In this document: piece after piece, positions 17,640 to 25,562 of the stretch
Layout of the letters: each line of letters begins with the position of its first letter
Numbering within the stretch: the first letter of the stretch is position 1
Origin: Streptomyces sp. NBC_00370
GTDB taxonomy: Bacteria > Actinomycetota > Actinomycetes > Streptomycetales > Streptomycetaceae
DNA length: 64,000 nucleotides
Direction: 5' to 3'
Assembly (NCBI RefSeq): GCF_036084755.1
Contig: NZ_CP107968.1
Span: 3,317,501-3,381,500 of the forward strand
The notes under the pieces: generated by a model
Databases searched by the model: none
What the model was told of the DNA's origin: nothing
Seen by the model: only the letters and a program-made list of their open reading frames with translations
Translations under genes and position numbers: made by a program

Positions 17640-18152
17640 GTGAACAGCGACAGCGATCTCCAGATCGCCGGCGACATCCTTGAGGTGCCGCACCTTCTCC
17701 AGCCCGCACGTGAGCACCCCGCGACCGTGGCCGAATTCGCCGGCCTCGCGCGGACCCTCGCCGCCGACACCGCGCAGTGGGCGCCGCTCGTCGCGTATGA
17801 CGCCACGAGCCGGTGGTACCACCGGCTGCGCACCGGGCCCGGTTACGAGGTCTGGCTGCTCTCCTGGGTACCGGGCCAGGGCAGCGGCCCGCACGACCAC
17901 GGCCCTTCCTCCGGCGTACTGACCGTGCTGCGGGGCGAGCTGACGGAGCGTACGAAGCGCGGCAACCTCACGCTGACCCCGGGGGCGCTGCGGGTCTTCG
18001 CGCCGGGGTACGTACACGACGTCGTCAACGACGCGCTGGAACCGGCCGTGAGCCTGCATGTGTACTTCCCTGGGCTGACGGAGATGCCGATGCACCCCGC
18101 TCGCACGGCTCCCGCGAAAGCAACCGCCCCACAACGATCAGCCTGCGGCTGA
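17640..18152 (+). CDS. cysteine dioxygenase family protein
   Basis: The 170-residue cupin carries the iron ligands expected of cysteine dioxygenase: His85 and His87 in GPHDHGPSSG and His126 in GYVHDVVND. The enzyme oxidises cysteine to cysteine sulfinate with dioxygen and is the first step of cysteine catabolism. The GTG start has GAGGAA 8 bases upstream. It is preceded by a cysteine-rich leader ORF and followed by cofD. A 24-base sequence spanning its stop recurs before cofD. Confidence 0.88.
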   Translation: MNSDSDLQIAGDILEVPHLLQPAREHPATVAEFAGLARTLAADTAQWAPLVAYDATSRWYHRLRTGPGYEVWLLSWVPGQGSGPHDHGPSSGVLTVLRGELTERTKRGNLTLTPGALRVFAPGYVHDVVNDALEPAVSLHVYFPGLTEMPMHPARTAPAKATAPQRSACG

Positions 18153-18207
18153 CAGCCCCACCCGTCGCCCGACCACCACCCCTCAACGATCATCCTTCGG
18201 CTGACAG
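18132..18207 (+). repeat. 24-bp direct repeat flanking the cysteine dioxygenase stop and the cofD leader
   Basis: CAACGATCA-CCT-CGGCTGACAG occurs at 18132-18155 and again at 18184-18207, with only two G/T differences. The first copy includes the end of cysteine dioxygenase and the second ends 9 bases before the cofD ATG. In the second copy, GACAG-A-CTGTC forms a short palindrome. Confidence 0.7.
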
Positions 18208-18216
18208 ACTGTCCCC

Positions 18217-19173
18217 ATGCGCATTGTGGTTCTGGCCGGCGGTATCGGCGGCGCCCGCTTCCTCCGCGGCCTCAAGCAGGCCGCGCCCGACGCGGACGTC
18301 ACGGTGATCGGCAACACCGGTGACGACATCCATCTGTTCGGGCTGAAGGTCTGTCCCGACCTCGACACGGTGATGTACACCCTCGGCGGTGGCATCAATG
18401 AAGAGCAGGGCTGGGGGCGTACGGACGAGACGTTCCAGGTCAAGGCGGAACTCGCGGCGTACGGCGTCGGACCTGACTGGTTCGGCCTGGGCGACCGCGA
18501 CTTCGCCACCCACATCGTCCGTACGCAGATGCTGACGGCCGGCTATCCGCTGAGCGCCGTCACCGAGGCGCTCTGCACCCGCTGGCAGCCGGGGGTGCGG
18601 CTGCTGCCGATGTCCGACGACCGGATCGAGACGCATGTCGCCGTCGATGTGGACGGTGAGCGCAAGGCGGTGCACTTCCAGGAGTACTGGGTGAAGATGC
18701 GCGCCTCCGTGCCCGCCCACGCCGTCGTCCCCGTCGGCGCCGACCAGGCGAAGCCGGCGCCGGGGGTGCTGGAGGCCATCGCCGCGGCCGACGTCATCCT
18801 CTTCCCGCCGTCCAACCCCGTCGTCAGCATCGGCACGATCCTGGCCGTGCCCGGCATCCGCGAGGGCATCGCCGAGGCGGGCGTGCCCGTCGTCGGCCTC
18901 TCCCCCATCGTCGGGGACGCGCCGGTGCGCGGGATGGCCGACAAGGTGCTCGAAGCGATCGGCGTCGAGTCGACGGCCGCTGCCGTCGCCCAGCACTACG
19001 GCTCCGGGCTGCTCGACGGCTGGCTCGTCGACACCGTGGACGCCGGGGCCGTGGCGGAGATCGAGGGCGCGGGCATCCGCAGCCGGGCCGTCCCGCTGAT
19101 GATGACCGACGTCGAGGCGACAGCGGCCATGGCGCGTGAGGCGCTGACGCTCGCCGAGGAGGTACGGGCATGA
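18217..19173 (+). CDS. cofD: 2-phospho-L-lactate transferase (F420 biosynthesis)
   Basis: The 318-residue enzyme joins the phospholactate or phosphoenolpyruvate guanylyl donor to Fo, giving F420-0 or its dehydro form. It is also called FbiA in actinobacteria. The N-terminal glycine-rich start ([14 protein letters not shown]) and the GNTGDD block near 39-44 are signatures. It overlaps cofE by four bases (ATGA) and forms an operon with it. Confidence 0.93.
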   Translation: MRIVVLAGGIGGARFLRGLKQAAPDADVTVIGNTGDDIHLFGLKVCPDLDTVMYTLGGGINEEQGWGRTDETFQVKAELAAYGVGPDWFGLGDRDFATHIVRTQMLTAGYPLSAVTEALCTRWQPGVRLLPMSDDRIETHVAVDVDGERKAVHFQEYWVKMRASVPAHAVVPVGADQAKPAPGVLEAIAAADVILFPPSNPVVSIGTILAVPGIREGIAEAGVPVVGLSPIVGDAPVRGMADKVLEAIGVESTAAAVAQHYGSGLLDGWLVDTVDAGAVAEIEGAGIRSRAVPLMMTDVEATAAMAREALTLAEEVRA

Positions 19174-20516
19174 CGTCGTACCGGGTGCGCGCGCTGCCAG
19201 GACTGCCGGAGGTACGGCAGGGCGACGATCTGGCGAAGCTGATCGCCGCCGCCGAACCGGGGCTCGCCGACGGCGACATCGTGCTCGTCACCTCGAAGAT
19301 CGTCTCCAAGGCCGAGGGCCGGATCATGGAGGCGACCGACCGCGAGGCGGCCATCGACGCGGAGACGGTACGGGTCGTGGCGCGGCGCGGTCCGCTGCGG
19401 ATCGTCGAGAACCGGCAGGGGCTGGTGATGGCGGCGGCCGGCGTCGACGCGTCCAACACCCCCGCGGGCACGGTGCTGCTGCTGCCCGAGGACCCGGACG
19501 CGTCCGCGCGCACGATCCGCGACGGGCTGCGCGACGCGCTCGGGGTGAACATCGGGGTGCTCGTCACGGACACCTTCGGCCGGCCGTGGCGCAACGGACT
19601 CACTGACGTGGCGATCGGCGCCGCCGGGGTGCGGGTGCTGGACGATCTGCGCGGCGGCACAGACGCGCATGGCAATCCGCTGAGCGCGACGGTGGTGGCG
19701 CTGGCGGACGAATTGGCCGCCGCGGGTGATCTGGTGAAGGGGAAGTCGGCGGGGCTGCCGGTGGCGGTGGTGAGCGGTCTGCCGCAGTTGGTGGCGGACG
19801 CCGCCTCGGGTTCGGGTTCGGGGTCGGGTTCAGCCTCAGGTTCGAACTCGGCCTCGGAAGAGGGCGCGCGGGCGATGGTGCGGGTCGCGGCCGACGACAT
19901 GTTCCGGCTCGGTACGTCGGAGGCGGTACGCGAAGCGGTCACCCAGCGCCGTACCGTCCGCGACTTCACCGACGAGCCGGTCGACCCGGGCGCGGTGCGC
20001 CGCGCCGTCGCAGCGGCCGTCACGGCACCGGCCCCGCACCACACCACGCCCTGGCGCTTCGTCCTGCTGGAGTCCGCCGAGTCGCGGACGCGACTGCTCG
20101 ACGCGATGCGGGACGCGTGGATCGCGGACCTGCGGGCCGACGGCAAGTCGGAGGATTCCGTGGCCAAGCGGGTCAAGCGCGGTGACGTGCTGCGCAGGGC
20201 GCCGTATCTGGTCGTGCCGTGCCTGGTGACGGACGGCGCGCACAGCTACGGGCACGAGCGGCGTGACCTGGCGGAGCGCGAGATGTTCGTGGTCGCCATG
20301 GGCGCCGGTGTGCAGAACCTGCTGGTGGCCCTCGCGGGCGAGCGGCTCGGTTCGGCGTGGGTGTCGTCCACAATGTTCTGCCGCGATGTCGTACGGGACG
20401 TGCTCGACATCCCGGCCGGCTGGGACCCGATGGGCGCGGTGGCGGTCGGGCACGCGGCGACGGCGCCGGCGGAGCGTCCTGGCCGGGACCCGGAGAGCTT
20501 CGTCGAGGTCCGCTGA
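19170..20516 (+). CDS. cofE: coenzyme F420-0:L-glutamate ligase fused to a nitroreductase-type domain (FbiB)
   Basis: The 448-residue protein has two domains. Residues 1-215 are the glutamate ligase that adds the poly-glutamate tail, with the block [15 protein letters not shown] near 130-145. Residues about 240-448 are an FMN-binding nitroreductase fold ([15 protein letters not shown]). In mycobacterial FbiB this domain reduces dehydro-F420-0. The linker is a Gly/Ser run (about 212-232). The start overlaps the cofD stop. Confidence 0.92.
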   Translation: MTSYRVRALPGLPEVRQGDDLAKLIAAAEPGLADGDIVLVTSKIVSKAEGRIMEATDREAAIDAETVRVVARRGPLRIVENRQGLVMAAAGVDASNTPAGTVLLLPEDPDASARTIRDGLRDALGVNIGVLVTDTFGRPWRNGLTDVAIGAAGVRVLDDLRGGTDAHGNPLSATVVALADELAAAGDLVKGKSAGLPVAVVSGLPQLVADAASGSGSGSGSASGSNSASEEGARAMVRVAADDMFRLGTSEAVREAVTQRRTVRDFTDEPVDPGAVRRAVAAAVTAPAPHHTTPWRFVLLESAESRTRLLDAMRDAWIADLRADGKSEDSVAKRVKRGDVLRRAPYLVVPCLVTDGAHSYGHERRDLAEREMFVVAMGAGVQNLLVALAGERLGSAWVSSTMFCRDVVRDVLDIPAGWDPMGAVAVGHAATAPAERPGRDPESFVEVR

Positions 20517-20542
20517 GTCTTTGCCGGGCTGATCCACACGAC

Positions 20543-21520
20543 CTAGAGGTGGGCGATGTTCCCGACGGGCATGCGGGGGGCGCGGCGCTTCGGCGAACGG
20601 CCGCTGAGCATGATGAGCCGGGCGGCGCGGTGGCGCTGCCCGGCGTAGGGCGCGAGGAGTTCGAGCATCAGGGCGTCGTCGGCGTCGCGGTCGCCGCCGA
20701 GCACGTGGCCGATGATGCCGGGCAGATGGAGATCGCCGACGGTGACGGCGTCGGGGGCGCCGTTCGAGCGCTGGATCACCTCCGCGGCGGTCCAGGGGCC
20801 GATGCCCTGCACCAACTGGAGCCGCGCCAGGGCCTGTTCGGGCTCCATGGCGGCGGCCTCCTCCAGCCGGCGGGCGACCCGTACGGCGCGCAAGACGGTC
20901 GAGGAGCGCTTGGCGTCGACGTTGGCCTTGTGCCACTCCCACGACGGGATGAGCGCCCAGGTCCTGGCGTCGGGCATGACGTACATCCCGACGGCGGGTC
21001 CTGGGGCGGGCTCGCCGTACTTGCGCACGAGTGTGCGCCAGGCGCGGTACGCCTCGATGGTGGTGACCTTCTGCTCCAGGATCGACGGAATCAGCGATTC
21101 CATGACGAGGCCTGTGCGGCACAGCCGTAGTCCTGGGCGGCGGCGCAGTGTGTCGAGGACGACGCGGTGGCGCGGGGTGAAGGCGTCGGGCGCGTCGGCG
21201 GCGCCGAGCAGCTCGGGCAGCTGCTCCAGCAGCCACTCGGCCCCGGGCCCCCAGGCCTCGGCCTCCACGCCGCCGACGCGGGCGACGGCCCGCACCCGCA
21301 GCGTGCCGGGCCCGTCGGGCGTCCTGACGGCCCGCCACACGGCCCCGTCGGCCTCGGCCCGAAACGTCGGGTCCCCGGGCCCGCGCCGCAACGGCCCGAG
21401 CACGAGCCCAAGGTCGTAGGGCCCGACGGGCGGCACCCACACGCGCTGCGCGCCGGGGGTGGTGGAGGCGGTGAGGGCGGTGGGGTGGTTACGGGGACGG
21501 GGAGCGAAGCGGCCTGCCAC
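20543..21520 (-). CDS. AlkA-like DNA-3-methyladenine glycosylase (HhH-GPD)
   Basis: The 325-residue protein has the helix-hairpin-helix of this superfamily (LVQGIGPWTAAEVI, about 231-244). The catalytic Asp follows in VTVGDLHLP near 260. The N-terminal half resembles the beta domain of AlkA. Members excise alkylated bases in base-excision repair. It is convergent with cofE (26 bases between) and is preceded by a geneless stretch of palindromic repeats. Confidence 0.85.
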   Translation of the reverse strand: MAGRFAPRPRNHPTALTASTTPGAQRVWVPPVGPYDLGLVLGPLRRGPGDPTFRAEADGAVWRAVRTPDGPGTLRVRAVARVGGVEAEAWGPGAEWLLEQLPELLGAADAPDAFTPRHRVVLDTLRRRPGLRLCRTGLVMESLIPSILEQKVTTIEAYRAWRTLVRKYGEPAPGPAVGMYVMPDARTWALIPSWEWHKANVDAKRSSTVLRAVRVARRLEEAAAMEPEQALARLQLVQGIGPWTAAEVIQRSNGAPDAVTVGDLHLPGIIGHVLGGDRDADDALMLELLAPYAGQRHRAARLIMLSGRSPKRRAPRMPVGNIAHL

Positions 21521-21590
21521 GGGCGGGGTCCTCGGGGGTCGGGGTCACGGAAGAGGTTACGGGTTCGTGTGCGGGCGGGCTTCTCCCCCA

Positions 21591-22015
21591 CCCCGCCCCT
21601 TCCCGAAACCGGGGCGAGCCCCGGACCCCACGGCCGGGGAGCCGCCCGGGGCGCGGTTGGCTTTCCCCCCGCCCCTTCCCGAAACCGGGGCTCCGCCCCG
21701 GACCCCGAGGCGCGAGCTTCGCCGCGCCAACGGCGTAACGGCCGGCGAGACCGGCCGCGGCCGGTCTGCCACCGGCCCAAGGCTCGGCTTGCCGGAGCCG
21801 AACAACAGCCGACCCGGCCCGGGTCAGGCAAGCCGCCACCAGCGGCGAACCGCCGAAGCGGCAGCCGCGTGCGCGAGCTTCGCCGCGCGAACGCACGCAC
21901 CAGCCCGCGAGAACCCGCCCTGGCCTGTCCGTTGACCGGCTCGACGGAGCCGCACCCCGGCGAAGTTCGCGCCCGCGGGGTCCGGGGCCGGCCCCGGTTT
22001 CGGGAAGGGGCGGGG
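21591..22015. repeat. three copies of a 39-bp REP-like palindromic repeat
   Basis: The 21521-22061 gap has no credible gene. CCCCGCCCCTTCCCGAAACC followed by a CCGG/CCGG hairpin and GGACCCC occurs at 21591-21629 and 21667-21706. It occurs again inverted at 21977-22015, with the loop bases varying. A second motif, GCGCGAGCTTCGCCGCGC, occurs at 21710 and 21871. Such intergenic elements are common in Streptomyces genomes. Confidence 0.75.
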
Positions 22016-22061
22016 TGGGGGAAGACAACGGGCCCAAGCCCACCGCCCCACCCCGCGGCCG

Positions 22062-23144
22062 CTACTCGTCCGACGAGAAGCGGATCGACGCCGCAGGGAG
22101 GTTCGCGTCGCACCAGACGCGGGCTCCCTCCCTCAGTTCGTTGTCCGCACCCACACGCGCGCCGTCGCCGACCACCACCCCCGACAGCACCGTCCGCGCC
22201 CCCACGTACGACGCCGCGCCGATCAGGGAGTCGGTGACGACCGCGCCCGGTTCGACCACCGCGTTGTCCAGGATCGTGCTGCCCGTGATGCGGGCGCCCG
22301 CGCCGATGTGGGCTCCCTCGCCCACCACCGTGCCGCCCGTCAGTTTCGCGTCCGGGGCCACCGACGCCGTCGGGAGGATCAGGCGGTCGCCGCAGCGGCC
22401 CGGGACCGCGGGGGACGGGGCGCGGCCCAGGACCAGGTCGGCCGAGCCCTGCACGAAGGCCTGGGGGGTGCCCAGGTCCAGCCAGTACGTGGAGTCGACC
22501 ATGCCCTGCAGATGCGCGCCCGCCGCCAGCAGGTCGGGGAACGTCTCGCGTTCCACCGAGACCGGCCGGCCCGCCGGGATCGCGTCGATCACCGAGCGGC
22601 GGAACACGTAAGCGCCCGCGTTGATCTGGTCGGTGACGATCTCCTCCGGCGTCTGGGGCTTCTCCAGGAACGCCGTCACCCGGCCCGCCGCGTCCGTCGG
22701 CACCAGACCGAAGGCGCGCGGGTCCTCGACCCGGGTCAGGTGCAGCGAGACATCCGCGCCGGACGTCGCGTGGGTACGGACCAGCGCGCCGATGTCGAGG
22801 CCGGTCAGGATGTCCCCGTTGAAGATCAGGACCGGTTCGTCGGGGCCCGACGTCAGCCGGGAGGCGACGTTGCGTATCGCGCCTCCCGTACCGAGCGGCT
22901 CGCGCTCGGTGACGTACTCCAGGCTCAGTCCGAGCGCCGAGCCGTCACCGAAGTACGGTTCGAACACCTCCGCCAGGTACGACGTCGCGAGGACGATGTG
23001 TTCGACGCCGGCCGCGCGCGCCCGCGCCAGCTGGTGCGTGAGGAACGGCACGCCCGCCGCCGGCAGCATCGGTTTGGGGGTGCGCACCGTGAGCGGCCGC
23101 AGCCGGGTGCCCTTGCCGCCGACCAGGAGGATCGCTTCTGTCAC
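22062..23144 (-). CDS. NDP-sugar synthase (mannose-1-phosphate guanylyltransferase type)
   Basis: The 360-residue protein has the nucleotidyltransferase start LLVGGKGTRLRPLT with the KPM lysine. The sugar-binding FNGDIL lies near 110, and a C-terminal left-handed beta-helix of hexapeptide repeats begins after about 250. The S. coelicolor gene in this position (SCO3039) is described as manC, supplying GDP-mannose; the sugar is not readable from motifs. I chose the GTG at 23144 over an upstream in-frame start, because the family begins at TEAILLVGG. Confidence 0.85.
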   Translation of the reverse strand: MTEAILLVGGKGTRLRPLTVRTPKPMLPAAGVPFLTHQLARARAAGVEHIVLATSYLAEVFEPYFGDGSALGLSLEYVTEREPLGTGGAIRNVASRLTSGPDEPVLIFNGDILTGLDIGALVRTHATSGADVSLHLTRVEDPRAFGLVPTDAAGRVTAFLEKPQTPEEIVTDQINAGAYVFRRSVIDAIPAGRPVSVERETFPDLLAAGAHLQGMVDSTYWLDLGTPQAFVQGSADLVLGRAPSPAVPGRCGDRLILPTASVAPDAKLTGGTVVGEGAHIGAGARITGSTILDNAVVEPGAVVTDSLIGAASYVGARTVLSGVVVGDGARVGADNELREGARVWCDANLPAASIRFSSDE

Positions 23145-23243
23145 GTGTCGTCTCTCTGCTTCCTGCCGGGGCCGGGACCGAGGCCGGGGCGGTGCGTGCG
23201 CGCAGCCGCCTTCACATATCCGTACAGCCGTACATTCGCACAA

Positions 23244-24536
23244 TCAGCGACCCTGGTCGGCCGCCGCCAGCTTCCTGATCTCGCCGAGCTTCTTGTAGAG
23301 CTGGGTCCCCGGGCATTCGGTGATGAACCCGTCCCGGTGGCCCGAGAGGGTGTTGAGGCTGACCTGCTTCCCCTTCGCGTACTTGCCGCCGCCCTGGGAA
23401 GTGACGGTCACCTCCCCCTCAGGGTTGCCTCCGTACAGTCCGAGCTTCCAGGCGGTGAGCTTGGCCAGGGCGGTCGTGACGGCGGCGGGCGGCGCCGTCG
23501 TGTCGTACGAGCCGAGGACCGCGATGCCCGTGCTGTCGCTGTTGAAGCCCAGCGTGTGCGCGCCCATGACCGCCTTGGCCACCCCGCCCGACCGGCCCTC
23601 GTAGATGGTTCCGCACTTGTCGACGGCGAAGTTGTAGCCGATGTCCCGCCACCCGCTGCTCTTCACGTGGTAGCGGTAGATGCTGCGCAGCACCGTCGGC
23701 GCCTCTTCGCAGGTGTAGTTGTCGCCGGTCGCGCTGTGGTGCACGAAGGCCACCTTCACCGGGCCCGTGTAGCCCGCGCCCTTCTCGCGCAGCGTCTCGT
23801 CCGCGCCCCACCCCTTGCGGGTGACGATGCGCGGCCGCGGGCCCAGGTACGGCCTGACGACGTCGGACGGCGCGTCACCCGACACCTTCGCGTCGGCCTC
23901 CGTCTGCGCCTTGGTCAGCGCGGGCAGTTCGGTCACGCCGGGACCCGCGTTCTCCTCGGGGGCGGGCTCCTTGCCCGGGTCGACGAGTTCCAGGCGCAGC
24001 CCCTGCGGCAGCACGGTGTGCGCGCCGATCGTGCCGTCGGGGCCCTCCGCCCGCGGCTCCTCCTCGGCCAGTACCCGGATCTGGACGCCGTCGGAGTCGC
24101 CGACCCAGAGCGGCGCCGTCGAGCCGTGCACGTCGGGTGCGCCGCGCTCCGGTGTGCCGACGTCGGCACCGTGTTCCTGGTTGTGCGTCTCCAGGTCCTG
24201 CCAGGCGGACCAGCGCTGCGTCCCGGCCGCCCGGGTGCGGATCTGGACCGTGCCGTTGAGCGGTGCGTCCGCGTCGTCCCAGACCACACCGACCAGCGAG
24301 AACGGCTTGACGTTGTCGCGGGCGAGCCCCTGCTCGGAGGCCGTCGCCAGCGAGCGGGCGCCGCCGAGCGGGCGCAGCGGCAGCGACCGTGTCGAGCCGG
24401 GGATCGCAGCCTCCGCAGCCTTCGTGGTGGCGGCGGGCGCGGACGCGGCTGTGGCGGAGCCGGGCGTCATCGAGAGGGGCAGGACCAGGGCGGCGGTGCA
24501 GGCGACGCCGAGCGGGGTTGCAAGGTAGGCACGCAT
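23244..24536 (-). CDS. secreted N-acetylmuramoyl-L-alanine amidase / PGRP-like protein
   Basis: The 430-residue protein has a signal peptide (cleavage near residue 30). A beta-rich region of about 180 residues follows, then a type 2 amidase/PGRP domain from about 215. Zinc-ligand candidates are His in VHHSATG, His in GAHTLGFN and the Cys/His pair in GHRDGFITECPG. It would cleave the bond between muramic acid and L-alanine in peptidoglycan. It lies upstream of the NDP-sugar synthase on the same strand, 99 bases away. Confidence 0.9.
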   Translation of the reverse strand: MRAYLATPLGVACTAALVLPLSMTPGSATAASAPAATTKAAEAAIPGSTRSLPLRPLGGARSLATASEQGLARDNVKPFSLVGVVWDDADAPLNGTVQIRTRAAGTQRWSAWQDLETHNQEHGADVGTPERGAPDVHGSTAPLWVGDSDGVQIRVLAEEEPRAEGPDGTIGAHTVLPQGLRLELVDPGKEPAPEENAGPGVTELPALTKAQTEADAKVSGDAPSDVVRPYLGPRPRIVTRKGWGADETLREKGAGYTGPVKVAFVHHSATGDNYTCEEAPTVLRSIYRYHVKSSGWRDIGYNFAVDKCGTIYEGRSGGVAKAVMGAHTLGFNSDSTGIAVLGSYDTTAPPAAVTTALAKLTAWKLGLYGGNPEGEVTVTSQGGGKYAKGKQVSLNTLSGHRDGFITECPGTQLYKKLGEIRKLAAADQGR

Positions 24537-24581
24537 GTGAATGATCTTGGGGGCCTCCCGCCGTCGCCGCCGCCCGGAAAA

Positions 24582-24611
24582 TTGACGGTCCGTCGGTCCA
24601 ACCGGTGTATG
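24582..24611 (+). promoter_or_regulatory. candidate promoter of the TIGR03089 gene
   Basis: TTGACG (24582-24587), an 18-bp spacer and TGTATG (24606-24611) point toward the gene at 24664. An alternative is TACCCT at 24651-24656, which would make the GTG start leaderless. Confidence 0.35.
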
Positions 24612-24663
24612 CCGTCACCGGTACGGCGGTGGGGCCGCCCGCGCGCGGCGTACCCTTTCCCGG

Positions 24664-25416
24664 GTGAACGCCAGCGACCGTACCCCTGCCGACCTGCTGC
24701 GATCCGCTCTCGCCACGGACCCGGCCCGCCCCTTGGTCACCTTCTACGACGACGCCACCGGTGAACGCGTCGAATTGTCCGCCGTCACGCTGGCCAATTG
24801 GGTGTCCAAGACCGCCAATCTGCTGCAAGGCGATCTCGCCGCCGGGCCGGGCGACCGGCTCGCGCTGCTGCTCCCGGCGCACTGGCAGAGCGCCGTCTGG
24901 CTGCTCGCCTGTTCGTCCGTCGGGGTGGCCGTCGAGATCGGCGGCGATCCGGCCGACGCCGACCTCGTCGTCACCGGCCCCGACTCGCTGGACGCGGCCC
25001 GCGCCTGCCGCGGCGAGCGGGTGGCGCTCGCCCTGCGCCCGCTCGGCGGCCGGTTCCCGCAGCCCCCCGAGGGGTTCGTGGACTACGCGGTCGAGGTCCC
25101 GTCCCAGGGCGACCGCTTCGCGCCGTTCGCGCCGGTGGACCCGGCCGGCGTCGCGCTCGTCGTCGCCGGCGGGGAACTCACCGCGGCCGGACTGGTCGAA
25201 CAGGCCCGCGCCGACGCCGAAGCGCTCGGCCTGACAGCCGGCTCACGGCTGCTGTCGGGGCTCTCGTACGACACCTGGGAAGGACTGTCGGCCGGACTGT
25301 TCGCCCCGCTCGCCGCCGGAGCCTCCGTCGTGCTCTGCCGCAACGTCGCCGAACTGGGCGCCGAGGGCCTGGAGAAGCGGGTCGAGAGCGAGCGGGTCAC
25401 CCATCGCGCGCTGTGA
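24664..25416 (+). CDS. TIGR03089 family protein
   Basis: This 250-residue protein resembles the N-terminal part of acyl-CoA synthetases (VELSAVTLANWVSKTANLL and GDRLALLLPAHWQSAVWLLA) but stops before the AMP-binding and C-terminal signatures. That is normal for this actinobacterial family. The function is unknown. It sits directly before the LCP cluster, as its mycobacterial counterpart does beside the CpsA-type LCP gene. Confidence 0.85.
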   Translation: MNASDRTPADLLRSALATDPARPLVTFYDDATGERVELSAVTLANWVSKTANLLQGDLAAGPGDRLALLLPAHWQSAVWLLACSSVGVAVEIGGDPADADLVVTGPDSLDAARACRGERVALALRPLGGRFPQPPEGFVDYAVEVPSQGDRFAPFAPVDPAGVALVVAGGELTAAGLVEQARADAEALGLTAGSRLLSGLSYDTWEGLSAGLFAPLAAGASVVLCRNVAELGAEGLEKRVESERVTHRAL

Positions 25417-25562
25417 CGTGCACCGCAGGGTTTGCCGGTGCGCGGTGGGGCAACACGAAGGTCCGCCTGAGAGATACGTGTGGTCAGCCGCACAACCAAG
25501 CGCGGGATTCGACCGTCTACCCCAGCAACCGGCGGCCCAGCGCGCCACCGACGCATTGAAGG

